Shown here piece by piece: positions 10,728-18,473 of a stretch of DNA of 21,167 bases. The DNA comes from a virus, in IMG/VR virus record IMGVR_UViG_3300044628_000949, positions 1 to 21,167 of that record. One strand, written 5' to 3'. Position 1 is the first letter of the stretch; the number at the start of each line of letters is the position of its first letter. The position numbers and the translations under genes were made by a program. The notes beneath the pieces were generated by a model. It was not told where the DNA came from, did no database searches, and worked only from the letters and a program-made list of their open reading frames with translations.

Positions 10728-11479
10728 GCGATCGTGATCGAGAAAGATACTTCTGGATATGAGGCTGAAACCAGCGCAACCTCCTGCTGATTCCATGTCG
10801 GTGGAACAAGGCTTGACAGCGTTCCCCAAATGCTGCCAGAATTGCGAACCTTGCCTCGATAGTAGGTAGATGCGCCTTCGTAGTCCGCGGTCGACCAGTT
10901 GCCGCCGATCGGACATCCGTTTTGCGGCCATGTCCGCACAAGACCAGCAGTGATTCCGCCGCATACGATGCCCGCCTCGAACGCCCACGGAGCGCCCGTC
11001 TCATCCCATCCGTTCTGGCGAAACGGTCGGATGTAGTACGAGACATTGGCGCTCGATTGACCGATTGGAATCGCCCGTCCGTCCCAGACGAGGCTGTTGC
11101 CGGGAGTAGGAAGCAATCCGCTTTCTACCGTAACGATACTGCCTGTCCATCCGGTGAATGCTCCCCCTTGAACGAACCTGAAAGCCTGATAGCCGCATCT
11201 ACCCAGCGTTCCAGGCGGGTCGATTGTTCCTGATCCTTTTCGGCCAAGCGCGATCGGCGCAAGCAAGTTGGATGTCAGGCCGAACCCTGCCGGCTCATAC
11301 GCCCCATTTACCAAGGGTCCGCTTGTCGTGAATCGGCGGTAGGTCTTTCCGTCGATCCATTGGTAGGTGAAGTCGAAGCTCACCGTGATAGACGGGATAT
11401 TCATAACCACGGAGGTCAAGGCGCAGCAATCGACCTCTGGCCCACCGCAGCAGCAAAGCATCGCTGCGTGGTCCGTCAC
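10724..11479 (-). CDS. tail-region protein with Cys-cluster N-terminus, GTG start
   Basis: A 251-residue protein. The GTG at 11479 is chosen since it overlaps the previous stop (GTGA) and has GGAG six bases upstream; the open frame to 11737 is a shadow of the upstream gene, and an ATG at 11461 is an alternative. Residues 9-19 hold five cysteines (CCCGGPEVDCC). The rest is rich in Gly, Thr and aromatic residues with beta character (SITVSFDFTYQWIDGKTYRR). It looks like a virion surface or tail-tip protein by position. G+C is lower than in nearby genes (29 of 60 bases at 10741-10800), a hint of separate origin. Confidence 0.68.
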   Translation of the reverse strand: MTDHAAMLCCCGGPEVDCCALTSVVMNIPSITVSFDFTYQWIDGKTYRRFTTSGPLVNGAYEPAGFGLTSNLLAPIALGRKGSGTIDPPGTLGRCGYQAFRFVQGGAFTGWTGSIVTVESGLLPTPGNSLVWDGRAIPIGQSSANVSYYIRPFRQNGWDETGAPWAFEAGIVCGGITAGLVRTWPQNGCPIGGNWSTADYEGASTYYRGKVRNSGSIWGTLSSLVPPTWNQQEVALVSASYPEVSFSITIA

Positions 11480-11838
11480 GCCTCGCTCCCGTAGAGCGTG
11501 ATCGCGACGCGGTCTGAAGCAGAAGCCAACACCCAGATTCGGTCCCCGCCGACCATGAAGATCGGCTGATCGAACACCGTCGTCGTCTTGCTGTTCACGC
11601 CCAGATCGTAGACGAGCGCGTTCGACGCAACGGGATTTTCGCCCGCGCGGCAGTGATGCACGCGGACTGCCTCGTTTCCGCTGTGCGTGTTCACGATCCA
11701 CATCGATTCCACCGTCGCCGTCCTGTCGCTCGGACACTCGTAGATCTGATGCGCGGTCGCCTTCGCGAACTGCGCCGTGAGCTTGCGCGACGGATACGAG
11801 CGATAGTCGAGTGGGTTGAAGGCGGTGAGGTTGCTCAT
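11476..11838 (-). CDS. small beta-rich virion protein
   Basis: A 120-residue protein starting MSNLTAFNPLDYRSYPSRKL at 11838, one base past the previous stop. The core reads HQIYECPSDRTATVESMWIV, then NTHSGNEAVRVHHC, then IFMVGGDRIWVLASASDRVA. This 'x-Y-x-C/V-P-x-x-x-x-A-x-V-x-S-x-x-(I/V)-x-N' beta-sandwich pattern is common in small phage tail or fibre-associated proteins. A structural role at the tail tip or in an adhesin is inferred from the pattern and the neighbours. No enzyme motif. Confidence 0.7.
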   Translation of the reverse strand: MSNLTAFNPLDYRSYPSRKLTAQFAKATAHQIYECPSDRTATVESMWIVNTHSGNEAVRVHHCRAGENPVASNALVYDLGVNSKTTTVFDQPIFMVGGDRIWVLASASDRVAITLYGSEA

Positions 11839-11839
11839 G

Positions 11840-12556
11840 TCATGCGCACGCGAAAGAGTATCCGTTCGGGACAGAGAATGTCCACGCAAAGTCGACATAC
11901 GTCGCGTGGACGATGGTTTCATTCCTGATCGGCTGGCGCACGGCCGTCGCGTTGTTTGGCTTGACGGTTCCGACGCCGATGACGTTGCCCGCGTCAGTCG
12001 GGTTCTCGCAGCCGTTGTAGAGCGTGTACGGCTCGGTGTCGCGCTGCACCCACGAATCCAGTTCGACGCCCATCGGAAGTCCCGTGTACTTCCATCGCCC
12101 GCCGACTAGCGGCTGGCTTCCGGTGATTCGGAACATCCCCGTCTTCGCGCCGACGTTGGAGATAATCAGAGCGCAGCGTCCGACGTCGACGAAGGACTCA
12201 AGCCGTAGAAGCACATGCGCGCCGACCTGATAGTCGGCAGGACCGATCGCGATTGCTGGAACCGTGAACGGCGCATTCTGCGTCCCACTTGTCCTCACGC
12301 TGTCCGGTGGATCGACTTGCGAGGTTCCGTCCGAGCGCAGGCGTATTTCCTTCCACGCATACCGACGCTGCGTCGTCTGCCCGGTCGTGACGACCTGTGT
12401 GCCCGTGAGGATCGCGTACACGAACTGCGATTCTCGCGGCTCGGTGTACCTTCTCATCGGAACCCCACCGCGTTCGATCGCGTCGAACACGCCGTTCATG
12501 TGGAACCACTGGAGATTTCCAATGCTTCCTTTGGTGAATCGCGGGAAGTTCGCCAT
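11840..12556 (-). CDS. tail-region structural protein
   Basis: A 238-residue protein beginning MANFPRFTKGSIGNLQWFHM. It has mixed beta content (YAILTGTQVVTTGQ, then YQVGAHVLLRLESFVDVGRC). The final segment VDFAWTFSVPNGYSFACA is hydrophobic and aromatic, like C-terminal strands of tail-tip proteins. The opening MAN(F/E) is shared with the next gene (MANEITVNV). I do not recognise a family; the call rests on its place among tail genes. The start lies one base after the previous stop and has only a weak ribosome binding site, so coupling is likely. Confidence 0.65.
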   Translation of the reverse strand: MANFPRFTKGSIGNLQWFHMNGVFDAIERGGVPMRRYTEPRESQFVYAILTGTQVVTTGQTTQRRYAWKEIRLRSDGTSQVDPPDSVRTSGTQNAPFTVPAIAIGPADYQVGAHVLLRLESFVDVGRCALIISNVGAKTGMFRITGSQPLVGGRWKYTGLPMGVELDSWVQRDTEPYTLYNGCENPTDAGNVIGVGTVKPNNATAVRQPIRNETIVHATYVDFAWTFSVPNGYSFACA

Positions 12557-12557
12557 G

Positions 12558-12920
12558 TCAGTCGCTCAGGATCAAGTACTGGAGACGCACGGACGCTGCG
12601 TTTGCGCGCGCGGTCGGCGCGTTGGTGCCGAGACGAAGGACGGCGGATTCGCCAGCCTTCAGCTTCACGAACGAGACGAACGTCGTCGTGCCCGTCCCGA
12701 GTTCAACGAAGTTCGTAGGGCCGCAGTTCCGGAAGAACGCGTAGCCGGCGGTCGCGACATCGCCTATGGCGATGGCCTCGCCAGACGTGCCGATGTCCTG
12801 CGCACCACCTGCGGCCGTGGAACCCGTCATGTCGGCGAACTGCTGTCCAGGGTCCATGCGCTGCTTGAGGAATCCGTTGTCGACGGACATCCTGACGTTG
12901 ACCGTGATTTCGTTTGCCAT
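12558..12920 (-). CDS. small virion protein
   Basis: A 120-residue protein: MANEITVNVRMSVDNGFLKQ, then DPGQQFADMTG, then GEAIAIGDVATAGYAFFRNC with TNFVELGTG and LKAGESAVLRLG further on. This order (a MANEITV start, an 'L-K-Q' segment, 'G-x-A-x-x-x-N-x-x-x-x-N-x-V-x-x-G', then 'L-K-x-G-E-x-A-x-L-R-L') is one I know from small virion proteins of several phages, where it forms a compact beta barrel and has no known enzymatic role. It is probably part of the tail tip or baseplate. Confidence 0.7.
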   Translation of the reverse strand: MANEITVNVRMSVDNGFLKQRMDPGQQFADMTGSTAAGGAQDIGTSGEAIAIGDVATAGYAFFRNCGPTNFVELGTGTTTFVSFVKLKAGESAVLRLGTNAPTARANAASVRLQYLILSD

Positions 12921-12921
12921 G

Positions 12922-13743
12922 TCAGAAGTTCTCGCTCAGTTGGTTGAAGTCGGCCTGCGTTGGAAACGGCTGCTTCCAGAACACGCTAGCCGCCTTCTGG
13001 AACGGAATCGCTCCGTCGAGGATCACGCGCCCGTCTGGTCCGACTGACGCATACTGGATCAGGTGATACCAGTTGTCTTGCGCAAAGGAATGCGTTATCT
13101 GAACCTTGTCGATTCCGATCCTGCTCGCCTTCGCTCCCTTGTAGAGCACGCTTCCGACAGCTCCGTTGCGAAAGACGACGCTGTTTCGCGTTCCGCGCGC
13201 AAGCATGATGAGGTTGATTCGCGCGTCGAGCGTGTTCATCAAGACCGTCTCGGTCAACTCCAGCGTCGTGAAGTACCGAAGAACCGACATCGGTTCGCCA
13301 GCAACGTCGATTGATGTTCCGAAGCAGAACGATTCTCCGGTCGCGTCACCCTCCTCCGGGAACACAAGTCCGGGACTGGTGCGCCATACGTCGCGGAACT
13401 CCGCAGCCCAGTCAAAGGAGAACTGGACGTAGCCTGGTTGCGCCGGCTGAAGCGAACCGACCTCGGTGTTCTCGTACGAAAAGTCGACTTCCCAGACCCC
13501 GCGCGAATGCGGCTGTCGCTTGATCGAGTACGAAATGCAGTAGATGTCCGTCTCGTCTGGAAACAGGTCGCCGACCTGCGGAATGACCGTCGATCCCGCG
13601 GTCGTTCCGAACGTGCCGCGCACCTGCGCTGGAGTCGTTAGTTCCGCGGCCTCGTCCCAGATGGCGAACCGACGCGATGCCGTTACCTTGCCGGCGCTGT
13701 CGGACGCGCCCCTGCTCTCATGTAGTTCGATGGCCGTCGTCAT
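12922..13743 (-). CDS. tail protein downstream of tape measure
   Basis: A 273-residue protein beginning MTTAIELHESRGASDSAGKV. Predicted beta-rich with many aromatics (GYVQFSFDWAAEFRDVW). It holds the position in the operon normally taken by a distal tail or tail-tip component, directly after the tape measure. That suggests a ring or cap on the tail end, but the sequence does not show the usual Dit signature to me. GGAGGG precedes the start, which overlaps the previous stop by one base (TGATG). Confidence 0.65.
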   Translation of the reverse strand: MTTAIELHESRGASDSAGKVTASRRFAIWDEAAELTTPAQVRGTFGTTAGSTVIPQVGDLFPDETDIYCISYSIKRQPHSRGVWEVDFSYENTEVGSLQPAQPGYVQFSFDWAAEFRDVWRTSPGLVFPEEGDATGESFCFGTSIDVAGEPMSVLRYFTTLELTETVLMNTLDARINLIMLARGTRNSVVFRNGAVGSVLYKGAKASRIGIDKVQITHSFAQDNWYHLIQYASVGPDGRVILDGAIPFQKAASVFWKQPFPTQADFNQLSENF

Positions 13744-14834
13744 CAGTTGAACCCTCCGATGCCGTCGCGGAGCGAGTCGCGAATCTGCTCTATGCCGCGG
13801 ATCAGCCGGTTGTCGTTCTCAAGCTTCTTCGTCGCCGGGTACGCGTCGAACTTGAACGTTCCCAGCGCGGTCTGCGCGCTTCCGATCCCTGCGGTCTGCG
13901 CGGCGAGCCGCTCCTGCTCAAGCGCGGCGATCTCGATCTTGGCCGCCTCCATGCGCGCGGCGCTCTCCTTCTCGACCATCGCGAGCCTGTCCTTCTCCTC
14001 CTCGGCGATGTTCTGCTTGTGGAGATACAGACGGTACTCGTACTGCTGGCGGATGACCTGCTCCGCGTCTTCGATGGTCGCGCGCGCCGCGTCCTCCTCC
14101 TCGCGTCCGAGGCTTCCGAACAGCGCGGCCTGCATCGCGGGGTCTTCGTAGAGTTCCCTGCGCGCCTTGGCGACGGCGTCCTCCATCTCCAGACGGAGCG
14201 CCTCCTCCTCGTTGCCAGCCTTGCGCGCGGCGTCGACCTGCACCTTGAGGTTGAAGTCGGCGACCTCCTGATCCCGCTTGATCTGGCGGTTGCGGAGCTG
14301 GCCCATCATCTCAAACTCCGCGTCCTGCTTTGCCTTCAGCCGCGCCTGATCCTCCTTCGCCACGGCGGCCGCTGCGGCCTTGCGCTTGCGCTCGGATTCC
14401 TCAAACGCCTTCTCTTCCTGCTCGCGGTCGTAGGCGAATGCGAGGTCGATCCCCCGCTGCATCCGCGCTTCCAAAGAGCTGATCGTGCCGAACGCTCCGT
14501 CCGCGAGGTTCTCTCCGATCGCCTTGCCGAGGTCGTATGCCGCTCCGATGACAGGAAGGTTTCGGACGAGTTCCTCGACCGCCGCTCCGAGGGTCTTGTC
14601 CCCGCGGATTGCCGCGGACATCGACCGCATGACGTTGTCGGCCATGCCGAGGCCAAGCACGCTACCGAGCATCTTTCCGGCCTTCTGCTCGCTGAACTCG
14701 TCGCGCAGCTTGTTGCGCAATAACTCGCCCGTGCTGGTCGCCGTCGCGGCCGCGCTCTGCTTGACAGCCGTCATCGTGGCGTTGAACTGCGCCATCGACG
14801 CCGTCACCGCGATGTTGATCTCTCCTGCGTTCAT
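13743..14834 (-). CDS. short tape measure-like protein
   Basis: A 363-residue protein. It has a polar start (MNAGEINIAVTASMAQFNAT), Gly-rich hydrophobic helices at about 53-66 (GKMLGSVLGLGMA) and 93-117 (LPVIGAAYDLGKAIGENLAD), and then a long coiled coil of Glu/Lys/Ala/Arg from about 135 to 330. This plan and its place right after the G/GT chaperone pair identify it as the tape measure that sets tail length. At roughly 1.5 angstrom per residue of helix, 363 residues predict a tail of about 50-55 nm, short for a siphovirus. The start shares ATGA with the GT stop. Confidence 0.78.
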   Translation of the reverse strand: MNAGEINIAVTASMAQFNATMTAVKQSAAATATSTGELLRNKLRDEFSEQKAGKMLGSVLGLGMADNVMRSMSAAIRGDKTLGAAVEELVRNLPVIGAAYDLGKAIGENLADGAFGTISSLEARMQRGIDLAFAYDREQEEKAFEESERKRKAAAAAVAKEDQARLKAKQDAEFEMMGQLRNRQIKRDQEVADFNLKVQVDAARKAGNEEEALRLEMEDAVAKARRELYEDPAMQAALFGSLGREEEDAARATIEDAEQVIRQQYEYRLYLHKQNIAEEEKDRLAMVEKESAARMEAAKIEIAALEQERLAAQTAGIGSAQTALGTFKFDAYPATKKLENDNRLIRGIEQIRDSLRDGIGGFN

Positions 14835-15420
14835 CGTGCCCTCTCGACGTGACGTCTCATCCAGTCGTGTCTATCGGCGGTTCCGTCGCTGCCGTTCGCA
14901 GCGAGACGGAGGTGCTCCTCGAACTCGCCGCAGGTCAGGTCGAGCGGGTTGCCGAGTCCGGGCGCGGCGCGCGCGATCAGGTGCGCCAGCGCCATCCAGT
15001 CGCGCGGCGCTTCCGGAAGCGCCGCGCCTACAGAGGGTTTGCCGCCGCGGCGGCCTCCCTGTACCTGTCGACGTCGACTCCGAGCGCGGCGATCGCGTGC
15101 ATGGACGCCTCGGAAATCTCGACGGCTGCGAGGAACGCCTCGGCGTCGTCGCAGCACGCCGCGAGGACCATCGCGGCACCAGACAGGTTGAAGCAATGGA
15201 GGACCAGCGAAGATGCGCGCCGCGCCGCCTCGCGCGCGTCCTGCGCCACCTGCATCGCCTCCCTGTGCGGCATCCCCACCGCCTTCGCGTCGCGCAGGAT
15301 TTCCGCGGCCTTGTCCTCCGTCAGCTGCTCCGAAAGCGCGATCCTCTCGCGCACGGTCAGCGGGCGAAGCGTGAAGGACCGATCACCAGCGTTCACCACC
15401 CACGGGGCCACACGGATCAT
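14831..15420 (-). CDS. tail assembly chaperone GT fusion by -1 frameshift
   Basis: By slipping one base back at AAACCCT (15034-15040), ribosomes would join the first 129 residues of the G-like protein to 67 residues of the overlapping frame that ends at 14831, making 196 residues. The extension begins SVGAALPEAPRDWMALAHL and has LDLTCGEFEEHLRLAAN, helical like GpT-type extensions. In lambda the G and GT proteins chaperone the tape measure before tube assembly, and the GT stop here overlaps the tape-measure start. An internal ATG (MALAHLI) could give a separate T protein, but its only GGAAG lies inside the hairpin. Confidence 0.75.
15002..15040 (-). promoter_or_regulatory. programmed -1 frameshift signal (slippery site plus stem)
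   Basis: In mRNA sense: heptamer A-AAC-CCT in the zero frame of the G-like gene (pattern X-XXY-YYZ), six bases (CTGTAG, including the zero-frame stop), then a 26-base perfect palindrome at 15002-15027 with arms GCGCGGCGCTTCC and GGAAGCGCCGCGC. As RNA this gives about 11 pairs with a CCGG loop. Spacing and strength fit a stimulatory stem. Confidence 0.82.
15028..15420 (-). CDS. tail assembly chaperone G-like protein
   Basis: A 130-residue protein beginning MIRVAPWVVNAGDRSFTLRP with LTVRERIALSEQL, the usual opening of tail chaperones that recognise the tape measure. The middle is helical (AAEILRDAKAVGM, then AQDAREAARRASSLVLHCF); it ends YREAAAAANPL. AAGGAGA precedes the start at 15420. Its place between the tail tube and tape-measure genes, plus the frameshift site at its 3' end, makes the assignment firm although sequence similarity alone would not. 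Confidence 0.78.
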   Translation of the reverse strand: MIRVAPWVVNAGDRSFTLRPLTVRERIALSEQLTEDKAAEILRDAKAVGMPHREAMQVAQDAREAARRASSLVLHCFNLSGAAMVLAACCDDAEAFLAAVEISEASMHAIAALGVDVDRYREAAAAANPL

Positions 15421-15689
15421 CCCTGTCTCCTTCTCTTGAGAAACTCGGCAAAGGAATCGTCAGGCGCGACGACGCGCCTGTCGGACACGCGGCGGATCGA
15501 CCACGAATCGACGTCGGCCATGCGCGCTTGCTCGGCCGCCAGCGCGTAGCCGACCGCCTGCTCCTCCGTGACGGTCCCCGGCGTGATGCGCCGCGTGCGT
15601 ACGCGGCCGTCCAAGTAGGTGATGGACACCATCCAGTCCGAATCGGATGGGACAAAGGCATTCGCGATCTGTCCTAGATGTGGGATCAT
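15417..15689 (-). CDS. small tail-region protein
   Basis: A 90-residue protein: MIPHLGQIANAFVPSDSDWM, then VSITYLDGRVRTRRITPGTV (a beta hairpin), then a helix (EEQAVGYALAAEQARMADVD). It sits between the tail tube and chaperone genes. No family is recognised; it may be a tail assembly accessory. The start comes two bases after the tube stop with no clear ribosome binding site, so translation is probably coupled. The end shares ATGA with the chaperone. Confidence 0.65.
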   Translation of the reverse strand: MIPHLGQIANAFVPSDSDWMVSITYLDGRVRTRRITPGTVTEEQAVGYALAAEQARMADVDSWSIRRVSDRRVVAPDDSFAEFLKRRRQG

Positions 15690-15691
15690 GC

Positions 15692-16117
15692 TCAGACGAG
15701 CCAGGTCACGACAGGCGCAGCGCCGTCCGCGTTCGCGAAGTTGCAGGTGACGGTCGAGTCCGCGGTCTTGTCGACGTTGAACGCGAATCCGTTGAAGATG
15801 CAGTTGGCCGCGATGCGCGCGTCGTTCGTCGAGTCGAAGATCGTGAGCGTGAGCGCCTGCGTCGCGGTGTTCATCCAGATCATCGAGGTGAGCGCGGTCG
15901 TGGTCGACGCGGTCGAGTCGACGGCGGGGACGCCGGACAGCGAACCCGTCAGGTCGAGCATTCCGAGCCGCTTGCGGCGACCAGTGTCGGAGAAGCCAGT
16001 CAGCTCGCTCTCGACCCGGGAAAGGTTAGCCGCGAACGACCGCACCCGGAAAACGCTTCCGCTCGCTGGCATGGTCACGTTGCCGTCGTTTCCGATCACG
16101 AATGTGTCAATCGCCAT
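15692..16117 (-). CDS. major tail tube protein
   Basis: A 141-residue protein beginning MAIDTFVIGNDGNVTMPASG. It has the beta-sandwich look of tail tube proteins that stack in hexameric rings: an N-terminal loop, then FRVRSFAANLSRVESELTGF, a middle strand LDLTGSLSGVPAVD, and closing strands QALTLTIFDST and NGFAFNVDKTADSTVTCNF. The location after the tail-completion gene and before the chaperones and tape measure agrees. AGGAA precedes the start. It should be among the most abundant virion proteins. It is short but within the range for this role. Confidence 0.75.
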   Translation of the reverse strand: MAIDTFVIGNDGNVTMPASGSVFRVRSFAANLSRVESELTGFSDTGRRKRLGMLDLTGSLSGVPAVDSTASTTTALTSMIWMNTATQALTLTIFDSTNDARIAANCIFNGFAFNVDKTADSTVTCNFANADGAAPVVTWLV

Positions 16118-16129
16118 GGTGTGTTCCTA

Positions 16130-16525
16130 TCAGGTGTCGAAGGCGGTGAGCCTGTACGTCTCTGTCATCGTCCACGCGTCGTCCTCGAATGACGGCACGC
16201 CGCCCCCGGTCTTGACCGCGGACACGCGGTCGAAGCCCGTCGCGCTCATGGTGGTCGAGAGCGCCGTCTCGATGTCCGCGGCGACCGTCCAGATGTCCGT
16301 CGTGCCCGCGTTCGCGTACGCGATCACGAACTCGACCGTCATGTCGTACCGCTTCAGCGTGCCGAACATCGGCGTCACCACGGTCGAGGTGGCCGAGTAG
16401 ACCATCAGCGGCAGCGCCGCGTTCGACGGCCCCTCGTCGAGGTACATCCTGCCGCCGAGACGGTTGACCAGCACGGTCGTCGCGTGCAGCCTCGTCTTGA
16501 GCGCGTCCATGATTGCCTTGGCCAT
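16130..16525 (-). CDS. tail completion (terminator) protein, DUF3168-like
   Basis: A 131-residue protein starting MAKAIMDALKTRLHATTVLV. The start at 16525 is preferred over the in-frame one at 16558 because GGAGA lies eight bases before it and it overlaps the previous stop by one base. The layout (short helix, N-R-(L/I)-G-G-R-x-Y, 'P-L-x-x-Y', a strand 'Y-D-x-T-V-E-F-x-I', helix, and the ending TYRLTAFDT) fits the tail terminator fold of DUF3168/gp17-like proteins. They cap the tail tube and join it to the head. Confidence 0.73.
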   Translation of the reverse strand: MAKAIMDALKTRLHATTVLVNRLGGRMYLDEGPSNAALPLMVYSATSTVVTPMFGTLKRYDMTVEFVIAYANAGTTDIWTVAADIETALSTTMSATGFDRVSAVKTGGGVPSFEDDAWTMTETYRLTAFDT

Positions 16526-17070
16526 CAGGCTTTCTCCGCGAAGGTTCGTTGCACCCACAGCTTGACGATGCGAAGCGCCTGCGCGCCGACCGCCGCCACG
16601 GCTGGCCTGACGTACGGGCGCTGCGACAGGCCGCGCCGCCTGCTGCCGAACTCAAGCGCGCGCGCGTACTTGAGGTTCGACCCGTAGGTGAACCACATCC
16701 TGTTCGGCGCGATGTCGTAGGTCAGGACGGCGAACTCCTGCGTCGTGCTCTCGGACTTCTTGCCGAGCGGTGCGCGCACGCGGAACTTCTGGTCGGCGTT
16801 GCCAGCGATCGCCCACGACTGCCGCAGCCGTCCCGTATTGACGGCGGGCGGCTGGCCCGGCGACGAGGCCCGATGGAACCCGCGCGCGCGCAGGTTGCGG
16901 CCGCGCGCGCTGCCGCGCGAGACGCGGTACAGGCGGCCCGTGCCCGGCTTCGACAGCGTCGACCGCAGGAAGCGAGACAACTGGAGCTGCACGCCGAGCA
17001 GCCCGTTCGCGACGCCGCGGCGCATCGTCTCGCTGATCTTCTTCTCGTCTATGCGGACTGGGTCGGTCAC
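16525..17070 (-). CDS. HK97 gp10-like neck/tail protein
   Basis: A 181-residue basic protein. Diagnostic segments are ASSPGQPPAVNTGRLRQSW near residues 67-86 and the C-terminal KYARALEFGSRRRGLSQRPY with VRPAV, both typical of the HK97 gp10-like family, which contributes to the head-tail junction. The N-terminus is helical (DEKKISETMRRGVANGLLGV). An Arg/Gly-rich stretch (RVSRGSARGRNLRARG) lies before the motif. It overlaps the previous stop (ATGA) and follows the head-tail joining gene, the common order. Confidence 0.83.
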   Translation of the reverse strand: MTDPVRIDEKKISETMRRGVANGLLGVQLQLSRFLRSTLSKPGTGRLYRVSRGSARGRNLRARGFHRASSPGQPPAVNTGRLRQSWAIAGNADQKFRVRAPLGKKSESTTQEFAVLTYDIAPNRMWFTYGSNLKYARALEFGSRRRGLSQRPYVRPAVAAVGAQALRIVKLWVQRTFAEKA

Positions 17071-17447
17071 AGCGTCACCCCCGGCTCCACCTCGACCGCG
17101 TCAACGACGGTCATCGTCAGGTGCGACGCGGACTGCGCGGGCGACGTCTCGCCCGGGTTCGACGCACCCGTGACGCGCCAGTTCCGCACCGTCCCCGTGA
17201 AGCCGTCCCGCAGTTCGTCGTCTATGCGGACGTCGACCAGCCCCGACAGGTAGATCGTGCAGGACGTGCGCCCGCTCATCCTGCCTTGGAACACGTCGGA
17301 AGACTGCGCGCCCGGCTGCACGAACGCGCGGACCTCCGACTGGCGCGCGTAGGTGCGCGTCGTCTGGCCGTCCGTACCGAGTCCGATCGTCGGACGGTAC
17401 AGGTACAGCGTCAGCCCGAATCGGTTGACCAGCGCCTCGATGCTCAT
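17067..17447 (-). CDS. head-tail joining (head closure) protein
   Basis: A 126-residue protein beginning MSIEALVNRFGLTLYLYRPT. It has beta strands and a loop resembling the SPP1 gp16-like / phage head-tail joining family: RAFVQPGAQSSDVF, then SCTIYLSGLVDVRIDDEL, then GTVRNWRVTGASN, then HLTMTVVDAVEVEPG. The family stops the exit of DNA through the portal and builds the neck. It is placed between the gp6-like connector and the gp10-like gene, as usual. ATGA overlap with the connector stop. Confidence 0.78.
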   Translation of the reverse strand: MSIEALVNRFGLTLYLYRPTIGLGTDGQTTRTYARQSEVRAFVQPGAQSSDVFQGRMSGRTSCTIYLSGLVDVRIDDELRDGFTGTVRNWRVTGASNPGETSPAQSASHLTMTVVDAVEVEPGVTL

Positions 17448-18256
17448 CGAATCCTCTTGTAGGGTCCGAGCAGCGATTCGATCTCCTTCGCCACCTCGTC
17501 GCCAGCGCGAAGCGAGTACGAGTACCCGCCGAGCGACTCGCTCGATACGCTCGCGTCCCGCGTTCGGTCGCGGAAGAACTTCCCGACCACCATCAGCGTC
17601 GCCTGCTCGACGTCGGCAGGGATCGTCTCGTAGCCGCCGCGGTAGTCGACAAGCACCGATCGGTACGACCGCATCGTCTGGCCGTAGACGATCCCGCTCT
17701 CCTCATCCAGTCCGTAGTCCGTGAAGAAGTCGGTGAACCCGTCGAGCAGGAACGCGCCCTGTCGGACGTCGCGCCCGGCCACGCGCGCGAGATAGCGGCT
17801 CGGCGCGTTCTTCACGGTCGACCCTGCGAATCCCGCGACGAGGCTGACCTGCGCCGCCAGTTCCGTGATCGCGTCGTAGGTGTCGAGCGAGAGCGCCGTG
17901 CGCGTCTCGACTCCCGCGCTCGTCCTGCGCGTCAACTGGAGCTCCCCGTTCGCGACCGACACCGCTGCGAGCGTGTCCGTCCCGTCCGTCGAGGACACGG
18001 ACAGAACGCTTTCCTTGGTCACCGAGCAGAAGTAGACCGCCTGCACTGGCGGGTTCTTGAGAACGATCCTGTCCGCGCCGCCGTCGCGGAACTCGTAGTA
18101 GCGCGAAGCCTTGAACGTCCGGCCGCAGTGGCGGTCGACCCACGCGCTCGCGCGGTCGATGCACTGCTCGAGGATCGCGTCCGACGCCGCGCCCGTGATG
18201 CCGAGGAACGACTTCGCGTCAGGAAGCGTCGTGTGTGCCGTCGCGGATACCGCCAT
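17444..18256 (-). CDS. gp6-like head-tail connector protein
   Basis: A 270-residue protein. The N-terminal TLPDAKSFLGITGAASDAIL and EQCIDRASAWVDRHCGRTF (residues about 10-48) is the hallmark of the HK97 gp6-like connector family, which forms the ring under the portal. The rest is longer than in simple gp6 proteins: a central beta region (IVLKNPPVQAVYFCSV) and RSVLVDYRGGYETIPADVEQ with ATLMVVGKFF at about 208-237 before the C-terminal helix. GGAGA is upstream of the start, which overlaps the small basic gene by 38 bases. Confidence 0.83.
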   Translation of the reverse strand: MAVSATAHTTLPDAKSFLGITGAASDAILEQCIDRASAWVDRHCGRTFKASRYYEFRDGGADRIVLKNPPVQAVYFCSVTKESVLSVSSTDGTDTLAAVSVANGELQLTRRTSAGVETRTALSLDTYDAITELAAQVSLVAGFAGSTVKNAPSRYLARVAGRDVRQGAFLLDGFTDFFTDYGLDEESGIVYGQTMRSYRSVLVDYRGGYETIPADVEQATLMVVGKFFRDRTRDASVSSESLGGYSYSLRAGDEVAKEIESLLGPYKRIR

Positions 18257-18473
18257 CGTGTCTCCTTCCCCTCTTCTTCGGCCTGACGCTCGGCGTGGTG
18301 GAATCCACGAACAGCGGCGCAGGCTCGGCCGCGCGCATCGCCAGCCCGCGAGATACGAGCATCTGCGCGACCGTCTCCGTCGCGCTCACCACCGCGCCCG
18401 GGCGAAGCACGCGCCGCCCGACGCTCGGATCGGGCACCGCGCAGTTCTTGAGGACGATCAGAAGTTCTTGCAT
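18219..18473 (-). CDS. small basic protein between glycosyltransferase and connector
   Basis: An 84-residue protein: MQELLIVLKNCAVPDPSVGR, then RVLRPGAVVSATETVAQMLV and a Pro/Arg-rich tail (VRPKKRGRRHDGGIRDGTHD). The start at 18473 has GGGAGG eight bases upstream and overlaps the previous gene by 16 bases; the longer frame is a shadow. The N-terminal half (residues 1-50) looks like a small beta domain such as those following head genes; the tail is probably disordered and could bind DNA. No family recognised. Confidence 0.65.
   Translation of the reverse strand: MQELLIVLKNCAVPDPSVGRRVLRPGAVVSATETVAQMLVSRGLAMRAAEPAPLFVDSTTPSVRPKKRGRRHDGGIRDGTHDAS

Noticed and set aside
14871-15179. Third open frame across the chaperone frameshift region
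   Set aside because: Arg/Pro-rich shadow frame with no signal. The -1 frame, not this one, continues from the slippery site to the tape-measure overlap.
13677-15549. Long plus-strand frames opposite the tape measure and chaperones (about 350 residues each)
   Set aside because: Antisense shadows of high-GC coiled-coil genes. They overlap each other and the clear leftward genes and lack start signals.
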